From assembly GCA_035655355.1 (NCBI GenBank), contig DASRUQ010000035.1:1-18137 (forward strand): a stretch of DNA of 18,137 bases, written 5' to 3'. The stretch comes from 2-12-FULL-43-11 sp035655355 (lineage in GTDB: Bacteria > Patescibacteriota > Minisyncoccia > UBA6257 > Colwellbacteraceae). The notes under the pieces are model-generated. The model was not told the DNA's origin, did not search any database, and saw nothing but the letters and a program-made list of their open reading frames with translations. This document shows positions 1 to 6,056 of this stretch, in pieces. Numbering within the stretch: position 1 is the stretch's first letter; each line of letters opens with the position of its first letter. A program made the position numbers and the translations under genes.

Positions 1-30
1 GACCGAGTTCGATTCTCGGCGGCCCGACCA
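1..30 (+). tRNA. 3' end of a tRNA, cut by the window edge (isotype unknown)
   Basis: The first 30 bases read as the end of a tRNA: a T-arm with 5-bp stem CCGAG/CTCGG around the loop TTCGATT, a 3' acceptor strand CGGCCCG, discriminator A at 27 and an encoded CCA at 28-30. The matching 5' acceptor strand (CGGGCCG) and the anticodon lie outside the window, so the amino acid cannot be named. The two complete tRNAs here also encode CCA, which supports the reading. Confidence 0.8.
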
Positions 31-46
31 GCGTGAAGTTAGATAA

Positions 47-80
47 AATAAAAGAGGGGGCTATCCCCCCTCTTTTATTA
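47..80. terminator. Symmetric rho-independent-type terminator
   Basis: A perfect 14-bp inverted repeat has arms at 47-60 and 67-80. The inner part is G/C (GAGGGGG) and the outer part A/T (AATAAAA). The 3' side is T-rich on either strand. It lies between the plus-strand tRNA ending at 30 and the minus-strand gene ending at 100, so it can terminate both. Confidence 0.8.
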
Positions 81-99
81 ACATAACTAAAGCCGATGA

Positions 100-732
100 T
101 TATTTAGTAAGATTATCAAACTGATTCATCAAATCCTTATACTTATTGTTTAAATCATTAACTGCCTTAGCTTCGTCATTCATAGAAGATATCAACTCTT
201 TCACCTTTTCTTTGGCATTGGGCACGCTTCCGGAATTACTGAATCTACTTAGTAAGACGTCCAAGAGCTGACGAATGTCTGCGTTGTAGTTTATAAGTCT
301 TTGTACTATCTGAGATTCGTTCAAAACAGCCTCTAGACCAATACGGGCTGCGGTTTCCGGCTTAATAGAATTAAGATTATTGGCCATTATCTCTAATTGT
401 TTAGAGAGCTCGAGGGCTTTGGCTCTGGCTACTCCGTTGTCTTGGATTTCTTTTGAAACCAAGTTTAAACCATCATTATAATTCCCTTTCTCGTCCTCCT
501 GGCTGATAATCGCCAGATTAGTTATTGATGCTTCAGAAGAGGCAACAATTTCTTCGGCAATAATAGCTCCTCTGCCGCGGGCATCGGCAAAATCTTGAGG
601 CACAAAGGGTTTGGGAGAACTGGCGACCAAAGCGATTTTGACTAGAAAATAAATAACTGCCGCGCTCACCACTATCACAGAGACGGTCCTAAACCAGTAT
701 TTCTTTATTATGTGCGTTATCGGCATATCCAT
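100..732 (-). CDS. Membrane-anchored coiled-coil protein of unknown function
   Basis: I do not recognise a named family. The 210-residue product has a short basic N-terminus (KKYWFR at 10-15), one strong transmembrane segment at about 17-36, and then a long soluble part predicted to lie outside the membrane. Residues 50-210 are almost entirely helix-forming, with heptad-like spacing of Leu/Ile/Val and many Glu, Lys, Asn and Gln, so a coiled coil is likely. There are no Cys residues and no obvious catalytic motif. ATG codons at 732 and 726 are both possible starts; the candidate promoter just upstream would put the transcript start near 728 and so favour 726. The gene stands alone between two tRNAs, with a terminator after its stop. 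It is probably a real, lineage-restricted structural or envelope protein. Confidence 0.75.
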   Translation of the reverse strand: MDMPITHIIKKYWFRTVSVIVVSAAVIYFLVKIALVASSPKPFVPQDFADARGRGAIIAEEIVASSEASITNLAIISQEDEKGNYNDGLNLVSKEIQDNGVARAKALELSKQLEIMANNLNSIKPETAARIGLEAVLNESQIVQRLINYNADIRQLLDVLLSRFSNSGSVPNAKEKVKELISSMNDEAKAVNDLNNKYKDLMNQFDNLTK

Positions 733-734
733 AA

Positions 735-763
735 AATCTATTCAATTTCTTTACAAGAATCAA
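735..763 (-). promoter_or_regulatory. Candidate sigma-70-type promoter for the coiled-coil gene
   Basis: On the minus strand TTGATT (758-763) and TAGATT (735-740) are separated by 17 nt. Transcription would start near 728, between the two possible ATGs at 732 and 726, giving an almost leaderless mRNA. The -10 matches the consensus at only four of six positions, so this is a weak call. Confidence 0.35.
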
Positions 764-821
764 GCATTCAACTAAAATAATTCAGGTTTCATAAGGCTTT
801 AGCGGGCTTGCTCCAGCCTAC

Positions 822-841
822 TCTGCCTAAACGTAGGCAGA
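822..841. repeat. Short palindromic element next to tRNA-Gly
   Basis: TCTGCCTA (822-829) and TAGGCAGA (834-841) form a perfect 8-bp hairpin with loop AACG. A second, competing pairing is possible between AGCCTAC (815-821) and GTAGGC (833-838). No T-run follows on either strand, so it does not look like a terminator. The surrounding stretch 795-860 is more GC-rich than the AT-rich gap 733-790. It resembles a REP-like dispersed palindrome, but only one copy is in the window. Confidence 0.45.
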
Positions 842-860
842 CGCCGAAGTTTTAGTGAAA

Positions 861-934
861 GCGGGATTAGTATAGTGGCAGTACGCTACCTTGCCAAGGT
901 AATGGCGCCGGTTCGATTCCGGTATCCCGCTCCA
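861..934 (+). tRNA. trnG: tRNA-Gly (anticodon GCC)
   Basis: A complete cloverleaf: acceptor GCGGGAT at 861-867 pairs with ATCCCGC ending at 930, discriminator T at 931, encoded CCA at 932-934. The anticodon loop TTGCCAA is closed by CCT/AGG and gives anticodon GCC (glycine). The T-arm is CCGG-TTCGATT-CCGG. U73 is the usual discriminator for tRNA-Gly. The gene lies immediately outside the end of the copper island and on the opposite strand. Confidence 0.95.
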
Positions 935-947
935 AGATTAAAGAGGT

Positions 948-971
948 CTATGCGGTCTAAAATCCGTATAG
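948..971 (+). terminator. Weak hairpin between tRNA-Gly and the end of the copper island
   Basis: CTATGCGG (948-955) can pair with CCGTATAG (964-971). In plus-strand RNA this gives eight pairs including one G-U; in minus-strand RNA the same position is an A-C mismatch. It follows tRNA-Gly by 13 nt and precedes a short T-poor stretch. It may help end or process the tRNA transcript, and could serve weakly for the minus-strand cupredoxin gene. Confidence 0.35.
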
Positions 972-980
972 TTATTCGCG

Positions 981-1385
981 CTAATTAAAATTTATTGAAA
1001 AGTTATACATTCCCATGGCGCACAAACCCTGCAAACTTGTGCCAGTTTTTTGCGGAGGGACATCAATAAGAGTCTCACCAGACGGCGGAAGATTTTTGCG
1101 GTAACCCAAACTTGGGATGACTAGCGCCGACGAACAATCAAATGTGCCTCGCGTATCAACTTTGATAATCGTTGGTATATCTGCCTTAGCGGTAGTCACT
1201 CTTGGTAAATAGCCACCCTTAGCGCTAATGGTGATGATCTGCTTGCCATCAAGCATACTTACGTTATTGATAGTTTGTGATGAGGCTGTGTCACTTAAGT
1301 TACTATCCCAACCAATAAATATAATTATTCCTCCAATGAGGATTGCGGCGGCAAATATTGATATGGCGGTTATTTTCGTCTCCAT
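981..1385 (-). CDS. Membrane-anchored cupredoxin-like copper-binding protein
   Basis: The 134-residue product has an N-terminal membrane anchor (about 6-25) and a beta-rich domain from about 45 to the end that follows the cupredoxin pattern: a GGYLP turn near 57-61, a Cys-containing strand (C84 in FDCSS), and a C-terminal metal loop CAMGM at 122-126. The domain has no histidine at all, so it cannot hold a classical blue-copper site; C84, C122, M124 and M126 are the likely ligands and suit Cu(I). This version of the fold is known beside or fused to HMA-TauE/SafE proteins, and here it follows the HMA-TauE gene by 20 nt. It is the last gene of the copper island. The ATG at 1385 places the anchor directly at the N-terminus. 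The likely role is binding copper outside the membrane; which partner receives it is unknown. Confidence 0.8.
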   Translation of the reverse strand: METKITAISIFAAAILIGGIIIFIGWDSNLSDTASSQTINNVSMLDGKQIITISAKGGYLPRVTTAKADIPTIIKVDTRGTFDCSSALVIPSLGYRKNLPPSGETLIDVPPQKTGTSLQGLCAMGMYNFSINFN

Positions 1386-1405
1386 GAATTTATATCTATA
1401 TTTTA

Positions 1406-2434
1406 TTAGAAATTAAAGATTGGCGCGATGATGCCGGCGGCAACTAGGGCGTTAATCAGGTTAAACATCCCGAAAAATATTACCACCAGTCCAGCTGTCT
1501 TAAAGAATACCCCGGACTGGGCCCTTTTATGAATACCAAGCGAGCTGAAGCTCAAAAGTGAAAGTACCGGAAGCGTGCCGAGCGCGAAAGTTAACATAAT
1601 CAATGACCCGGTCATAAAACTCCCGGTGGTCAGAGTGTAAATCTGCATAGACTGGGTGAAGCCGCAGGGCAGAAAGAATGTCGCCACGCCAACCAAGAGA
1701 GGCGTAAGGGTATGGTTTACATTTTTAAGACCATGAATATGTTTACCAATAAAACTCGGGATAGTCGGCTGAAGCTTTTTCGCCCAAGGAAACACATCAA
1801 GGAGGTTGATGCCGAGGATAAGAAGAACTATCGCGACGATAAAGCTAAGAATAAACGCGCCGGTGGCGCCAAGTTGGAAGGCTGAACCAAGAGCGCCGAT
1901 CGCGCCACCAAGAATGAAAAACGATACGAGCCGGCCGACGTGGAACAAAACCTGTGGACGTACCTTGTCCCCTTCTTTGGCGAAATTCGCTGACATAGAA
2001 AGCACGAGACCGCCGACTACCGCCATACAGGTGGAAACAGAAGCAATAAGACCGATTATGAACGCCGTACCATAGCTGACATCTGATGCTGTTATCAAAT
2101 TCACTAGCCCGATCTTCTGTAAAAAGACAAATAAGGCGATGAACACTCCGGCTACCGGAAGGGCAATTTTAAAGTCAGACCATTTGATTGGAGCCTGCTG
2201 TTTTTCAAGGGAAAGTATATAGCCGTGCGGCTTTAATACTTCATTTAAATCTAGCGCAATGCGTTCTGGTTCTTTGCCTCCAAAATCTCCGGTAACTTTG
2301 ATATTGAGATTCTTGAGTGACGCTTTCACGTGGGAAACTTCCGGCACATCGGCAAGTTCGCTCTCGGTCAAAATTACGCATGCACTGCAATGCATACCGT
2401 TAACATGGAATGTGTAGGTTTTTTGTTGTGACAT
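1406..2434 (-). CDS. HMA domain fused to a TauE/SafE (DsbD_2-like) membrane protein
   Basis: Residues 6-75 form a heavy-metal-associated domain with the Cu(I) motif GMHCSAC (C16, C19). A hydrophobic part with about six to seven membrane helices follows from 88 to 340, of the sulfite-exporter TauE/SafE or DsbD_2 type. It keeps paired family-like motifs inside the membrane: STCM (C136, M137) and LPCG (C257). Despite the family name, HMA-bearing members are tied to copper handling rather than sulfite export. The HMA domain would pick up cytosolic Cu(I) and the membrane cysteines may pass it, or electrons, across. In many other bacteria a C-terminal cupredoxin is part of the same chain; here it is the next gene. 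A 52-nt gap separates it from the gene upstream, with a possible internal promoter. Confidence 0.88.
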   Translation of the reverse strand: MSQQKTYTFHVNGMHCSACVILTESELADVPEVSHVKASLKNLNIKVTGDFGGKEPERIALDLNEVLKPHGYILSLEKQQAPIKWSDFKIALPVAGVFIALFVFLQKIGLVNLITASDVSYGTAFIIGLIASVSTCMAVVGGLVLSMSANFAKEGDKVRPQVLFHVGRLVSFFILGGAIGALGSAFQLGATGAFILSFIVAIVLLILGINLLDVFPWAKKLQPTIPSFIGKHIHGLKNVNHTLTPLLVGVATFFLPCGFTQSMQIYTLTTGSFMTGSLIMLTFALGTLPVLSLLSFSSLGIHKRAQSGVFFKTAGLVVIFFGMFNLINALVAAGIIAPIFNF

Positions 2435-2442
2435 AAGATACT

Positions 2443-2470
2443 ATTCTATCATAAAGTTTATCAGCCCCAA
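2443..2470 (-). promoter_or_regulatory. Candidate internal promoter of the copper island
   Basis: Minus-strand TTGGGG (2465-2470), a 16-nt spacer and TAGAAT (2443-2448) precede the ATG at 2434. The expected start of transcription, near 2436, would give an almost leaderless mRNA for the HMA-TauE gene. The -35 is poor, so an uninterrupted operon transcript may be the main source. Confidence 0.35.
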
Positions 2471-2486
2471 ATTATTTCTGACTAAA

Positions 2487-3431
2487 TTATACGCCGCACC
2501 CGCTTCCGTTTGGTGAACTGTTCGGCGCGATAACCCGTGAAGCTATTTGCGCGTAACCAGACGCGCTGGAATAATTAACTCCGAGAATTTCCTGCGGGTT
2601 CACGTCTTTCCAGTCAACACCCTTATTTTTCATGTAGGTCGCTATGGTGAGGTAGGTATCCGGGAACCAATAAGAATTCACGGCCAGGGCTGTCTTCCAC
2701 ATGTTCTGCTCGCTCACCTCCTGCGATGCCATAAGCTCTAAGAGTCCAAGCATGGCCATACCATGATTACAGTCGGGAAAATAGGTTGGATTGTTGCAAC
2801 ATGGTCTGTATATGCCACGCGACACCTTATCCACGAGAGCCTGCTGCTCCGGCGTCAATGCGAAAAACACGTGTCGGCTGTAGTGATCCATAGGATCTCT
2901 TTTAGCCATCGTCCATCCGCCAGTTGAGGCAAAATTCTGCGCTCCGCCGTAAGCCGGATTTACCATCTCGCCTGATTCCAATATTGGGTTTTTATTAGCC
3001 AGACCGAGGGCCCAAAATAGATTTAACAAATAACCTGAGTTATCCTTTGTTATTCTGAGATTGCCATCGTTTTGCCCTAGGAGCAAGTTTCTGTATTCAT
3101 CGGTAAGAGCTCCCCGATCTTCGTATATAGCTTTGAATTTGTCCGCATCGATTGCCCCCACGCTAATAAGCTTCGCGCCAAGATTGCCCCAGGAGACAGG
3201 CAGAATAATTCCCTCGGACGGCAATACTTTTTCCTCCAGCTCGGCTATTTGTGCTTCTACAGATGCCGCAATGATATTTTCCTTCTGCGGGCCATTAGTA
3301 GCTTCGGGTCCTGTTGTGTATACCCAAGCGCCGGCAAGGATTATTGCCGAGATAAATATGCTGGCTGGGAGTATATAATCTTTTTTGACCCGTTTAGCCT
3401 GTGGCGCGTTTTCAAGTATTTCATCTTCCAT
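2487..3431 (-). CDS. Membrane-anchored Cys/His-rich protein of unknown function
   Basis: I cannot assign a named domain. The 314-residue product has a charged N-terminus (basic RVKK at 14-17), a transmembrane segment at about 19-38, a short helical stretch (55-70), and then a soluble part that should lie outside the membrane. Candidate metal or redox residues cluster there: H183 and H187, then C211-C212, C221 and H223 followed by GMAM (224-227), and a C-terminal GCGV with C312. The pattern suggests a metal site or an oxidisable thiol set, not a haem CxxCH motif. The downstream half reads as a compact, mostly helical domain with several Trp and Tyr. The gene sits 8 nt after the Cys-tailed protein gene, in line with the CcdA-like and DUF1573 genes, so its thiols could be substrates of that system. 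Role: inference only. Confidence 0.8.
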   Translation of the reverse strand: MEDEILENAPQAKRVKKDYILPASIFISAIILAGAWVYTTGPEATNGPQKENIIAASVEAQIAELEEKVLPSEGIILPVSWGNLGAKLISVGAIDADKFKAIYEDRGALTDEYRNLLLGQNDGNLRITKDNSGYLLNLFWALGLANKNPILESGEMVNPAYGGAQNFASTGGWTMAKRDPMDHYSRHVFFALTPEQQALVDKVSRGIYRPCCNNPTYFPDCNHGMAMLGLLELMASQEVSEQNMWKTALAVNSYWFPDTYLTIATYMKNKGVDWKDVNPQEILGVNYSSASGYAQIASRVIAPNSSPNGSGCGV

Positions 3432-3439
3432 AGTTTTAT

Positions 3440-3934
3440 TTATTCATCACAGCAATCTGCTAGTTTGCTCACTAAATCTTCGAGCTGGGAACTGCTTTTT
3501 GCTGTTGCCTTTATTTCTTGACCGCTGATTAATCTAAGTTTGAGGGCCCAAAAGATTGAATAGACTTTATAGGCTTTCTCAAACATACTCTTGGCTTCGT
3601 CTTTTTTGCTTTCGGATTGTAGTTTATTCCCAACCTCAATGAGCCGCATAGTGGTAGCTAAAAGATGCTTGGAAATACACCAGGTTTCTCCTTCGTGATT
3701 TGGCATGAGTTTTGCCAAGAGTTCTTTTCGAACACTCCGAATTTCCTGCGAGATATCGAAATATTCGTCTTTTTTGGTTTTCACGCCGGTAAAGAAAAAA
3801 TGTTCTTCAAGGCTAATAAGATTCATCACCGCCAAACTCAAATCTTCGGCGGTGGATAAATCCACTCCGGCTTTTTCTTTAAGCGATTCTATTTTTGCTA
3901 GAAATTTGTTCATTGTTAATGTTTTAGTGTTCAT
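3440..3934 (-). CDS. Helical soluble protein with Cys/His motifs, unknown function
   Basis: No named family is recognised, although the sequence has the look of a conserved CPR protein. It has 164 residues, no signal peptide and no membrane segment, so it is probably cytosolic. It is nearly all helical, with a tetratricopeptide-like helical hairpin feel in its second half (about 85-140). Possible metal or thiol residues are the EEH at 43-45, H80, the WCISKH stretch (C86, H90) and a C-terminal CC pair at 161-162. The start is either the ATG at 3934 or the one at 3913 (residue 8). It lies 4 nt after the CcdA-like gene, so the two are very likely translated from one mRNA. A cytosolic thiol partner of the CcdA-like carrier, or a copper-binding protein, are both possible. 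Confidence 0.78.
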   Translation of the reverse strand: MNTKTLTMNKFLAKIESLKEKAGVDLSTAEDLSLAVMNLISLEEHFFFTGVKTKKDEYFDISQEIRSVRKELLAKLMPNHEGETWCISKHLLATTMRLIEVGNKLQSESKKDEAKSMFEKAYKVYSIFWALKLRLISGQEIKATAKSSSQLEDLVSKLADCCDE

Positions 3935-3938
3935 AGAT

Positions 3939-4718
3939 TTAGATGAAAAAAATTAAGATGCCGATAATGATCATGGCGAGTCCCGCCCAGAACCGCACTC
4001 CCTTCATGTTTGTTCTCTTCCATTCCTGCATTTTATCCACAATCACTTTGTCTGCCGCGATCCAGAGCACTGCCACAAGAGGTAAGGCAAGAATCAGGTT
4101 GTAGAGCGCGAGGTAACCGAAACCGGTGAAGTATGTAACTTGATCACGAAGCAAGCCGATAACCATGAGGTATGGTCCGCCCATGCAGGGGAACTGGCAG
4201 ATACCAACCAAAAGCCCCAGTCCGAAGGCAGCCAGGAACGACGCCTTTTCCATTAATTGACCCATGGCGGTATGGGAGACTGACGGAATTTTTAGCTTGA
4301 TTGGGAATTCCGGGAAAAACTCGTTGATAAGGTTGATTACTCCGAAAACGATGAGAATTGCCGCTCCAAGCTTACCCATAAAGTGAGGCGTGTTGAACAA
4401 GTGCAGTACCTTAAGAATTCCAAGCCCGATCAAAAAATATGCCGCAAAAATCCCGGCAATATATGTACCGCCGATCTGGATGATCTTCTTTCTTGCCATC
4501 TGCGCCCCAAAGAGAAAAGCGATGGTGATGAGAAGAATGGAAAATGAACACGGGTGAACACTGTCGAGAAGAGCAGCGAGTAAAACGAGCGGCAGAAGCC
4601 ATGTTCCCTTATTACTTAGATCCCAGATGAGCGAGGCGGTTCCCGAGCTGTACTTTAAAATCACTATCCCCACAATGGCAGCGGCCATGATAACGAGTAT
4701 TGTTGTTATTCTTCTCAT
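3939..4718 (-). CDS. CcdA/DsbD-like transmembrane thiol electron carrier
   Basis: A 259-residue integral membrane protein with about seven membrane helices. Two Cys motifs mark the CcdA/DsbD core: HPCS (C57) at the start of one helix and CQFPCMGGP (C174, C178) in a later one. In the family, such a cysteine pair takes electrons from cytosolic thioredoxin and delivers them to thiol proteins outside the membrane. C174 is an extra cysteine four residues before the usual one. An N-terminal helix (5-22) precedes the core. There are no cytochrome c maturation genes nearby, so the client is more likely one of the Cys proteins encoded alongside it (the DUF1573 CxC protein and the anchored Cys/His protein). 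The gene starts 5 nt after the DUF1573 stop, which supports a shared job. Confidence 0.9.
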   Translation of the reverse strand: MRRITTILVIMAAAIVGIVILKYSSGTASLIWDLSNKGTWLLPLVLLAALLDSVHPCSFSILLITIAFLFGAQMARKKIIQIGGTYIAGIFAAYFLIGLGILKVLHLFNTPHFMGKLGAAILIVFGVINLINEFFPEFPIKLKIPSVSHTAMGQLMEKASFLAAFGLGLLVGICQFPCMGGPYLMVIGLLRDQVTYFTGFGYLALYNLILALPLVAVLWIAADKVIVDKMQEWKRTNMKGVRFWAGLAMIIIGILIFFI

Positions 4719-4723
4719 AGCCG

Positions 4724-5218
4724 TTAAGGAGTAACTACTGCTTTTATTTCTAATTCGAGTTTGCCACCGGATGCATCGGTAAGGATGAGAAAACGGTCAA
4801 TGAATCCAACGCCAGCGGGACCGTGTGCGTTTGGATCATAGACGGCGCGGATAATACGACTTTCTCCAGCTTTAATTGTTTCATTAGCCGGCGGAGTATA
4901 ACCCATACCAGGCATACTAAAGGGCCCTTTAATTGTTCCATTGGGCTCAACAATGAATGCTTTGGTGCACATACATGAAGTCACAAGTGAAGGAACAAAG
5001 ACATCCTTATCTCCGGAATTAGTGACAGTGAAATCTTTTGTGACATTGCCGTCCTTCATTGAAATTGTTCCGAAGTCGTACAATTTTTCCGATGACAAGA
5101 GAGAACTTATTGCTCCGGAGTTTTGGGAAACGCCGGCAGTTTGGCTGCTCCGACCCCACACCATGAGAGCGATCAGCCCGAGCACAACAATTGCGCCTAT
5201 AATTATTATTTTATTCAT
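4724..5218 (-). CDS. DUF1573 protein with an extracytoplasmic CxC motif
   Basis: A 164-residue protein with an N-terminal anchor or signal segment (about 3-21) and a DUF1573 immunoglobulin-like beta domain (about 42-164). The family hallmark is present: YDFGTI near 47-52, a strand ending in TNSGD, then SCMCTKA with C82 and C84. Unusually, a Met-rich insertion follows (SMPGMGYTPP, about 101-110), a possible Cu(I) site. I chose the ATG at 5218 because it places the hydrophobic segment directly at the N-terminus; the reading frame also stays open to a GTG at 5278, but those extra 20 residues resemble no targeting sequence. It lies 5 nt upstream of the CcdA-like gene. The CxC could be a thiol client of that carrier, a copper ligand, or both. 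The function of DUF1573 itself is not established. Confidence 0.88.
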   Translation of the reverse strand: MNKIIIIGAIVVLGLIALMVWGRSSQTAGVSQNSGAISSLLSSEKLYDFGTISMKDGNVTKDFTVTNSGDKDVFVPSLVTSCMCTKAFIVEPNGTIKGPFSMPGMGYTPPANETIKAGESRIIRAVYDPNAHGPAGVGFIDRFLILTDASGGKLELEIKAVVTP

Positions 5219-5350
5219 GTTATTAGTAGAAATTACGAATACAAAAATCCCCAGGTGATAGGGATAGAGAAGACGCACAACACAAAACCAATTCGACTTG
5301 CCCGTCCGTAGTTTTACACGGAGGAGGATAAGCGGTTTTATATCGGCGCC
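5219..5350. other. 132-base gap inside the copper island
   Basis: This gap separates the csoR-copA end of the island from the DUF1573-CcdA end. The only structure I see is a 5-bp hairpin (TCCGT at 5305-5309 with ACGGA at 5318-5322) with no T-run after it. There is no convincing terminator, promoter or CsoR site, so transcription probably continues through it. Confidence 0.5.
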
Positions 5351-5764
5351 TTAGAAAGCGGTGGGACTATTTTCGTGCAGAGCCAGCCAACGTGTTGTCT
5401 CTCTTTTGTATGAAGTATCGGGCGGAGAATTATAAAGAGTACTGACAAGAGCAAGCGGCCCAAGTAAGGATGGGTTTATAAAAGCCGCGAGCATCGCCCA
5501 CGCGACAAGAAGCAAAGAAATTATGAGTGCTGTGATACCGGAATTGACGGGTACATTAATAAATGACTGATAGGCAGAAATATGATGGAGAACTATAGGC
5601 ACGGTATTCTGTGGACAGATTGACACTCCCACCGCCGAAAACGGGCAGTCGCCGGATATGCGTCCGTCCGGTCCGTGCATCATGGTGGCAAAACTAAAAA
5701 GCACAGTCATCGTGAACGACAAAAGAATAAGTGATGTAATGATTTTTCTGAATAGAGATGACAT
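5351..5764 (-). CDS. Small membrane protein with an outward Met/Cys/His loop, unknown function
   Basis: A 137-residue protein of no named family that I can identify. Basic residues R6 and K7 precede a membrane helix at about 8-26; a second helix lies at about 76-95, possibly with a third hydrophobic stretch to 110. The positive-inside rule puts the 27-75 loop outside the membrane. That loop carries M28-M29-H30, C40, C50 and H60-H61, a plausible copper site or disulfide pair. The C-terminal tail is charged (KRETTR at 120-125) and ends in RWLALHENSP. The gene follows the 72-residue protein gene by 48 nt within the csoR-copA unit. A copper-binding accessory of CopA is the simplest guess, but this is inference from context. 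Confidence 0.75.
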   Translation of the reverse strand: MSSLFRKIITSLILLSFTMTVLFSFATMMHGPDGRISGDCPFSAVGVSICPQNTVPIVLHHISAYQSFINVPVNSGITALIISLLLVAWAMLAAFINPSLLGPLALVSTLYNSPPDTSYKRETTRWLALHENSPTAF

Positions 5765-5812
5765 TATTAAATTGATGATAACAGTTACGGCGGCTTCTCT
5801 TGTCTCCTAGAT

Positions 5813-6031
5813 TTACTTTTCACTTTCACTCTCTAACTGTCTACGATATATAGCGCACACACCAGCTGAAATGGAAATGAGTTCAAGCACTATCGCATCA
5901 TAGAAGCAGTGCTGCTGAGAAAAACCAAGTATAGTACCGTTCTCTCCGGCTAACCACGCGCCTAGAAGCGCGAGAGCCCCCCAAATACCGGCAACAATGG
6001 AAACTTTGTGTATAAACGATGATTTCTTCAT
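5813..6031 (-). CDS. 72-residue two-helix membrane protein, unknown function
   Basis: A very small protein: lysines at 2, 3 and 9, a membrane helix at about 10-27, an outward loop, a second helix at about 44-62, and a charged inside tail (YRRQLESESEK). H41 and C42 lie side by side at the outer edge of helix 2 and C59 lies inside it. The gene follows copA by 25 nt and precedes another small Cys/His membrane protein, so both probably belong to the copper response. Reading as a real gene rests on the clean two-helix design, the metal-ligand pair and the operon position. It could be a regulator or a metal-loading partner of CopA, but no family assignment is possible. Confidence 0.7.
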   Translation of the reverse strand: MKKSSFIHKVSIVAGIWGALALLGAWLAGENGTILGFSQQHCFYDAIVLELISISAGVCAIYRRQLESESEK

Positions 6032-6056
6032 ATTGTTTTTTAATTATTTATTAATT

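Noticed and set aside
1386..1405. Frameshift joining the HMA-TauE and cupredoxin genes into one broken fusion
   Set aside because: The cupredoxin gene has its own ATG and its own membrane anchor, so it is a complete separate gene.
5219..5278. Upstream start of the DUF1573 gene (GTG at 5278)
   Set aside because: The extra residues do not resemble a signal and would move the membrane segment away from the N-terminus; the ATG at 5218 fits better.
5305..5322. Hairpin in the 132-base gap as a terminator
   Set aside because: Only five base pairs with no T-run on either strand.
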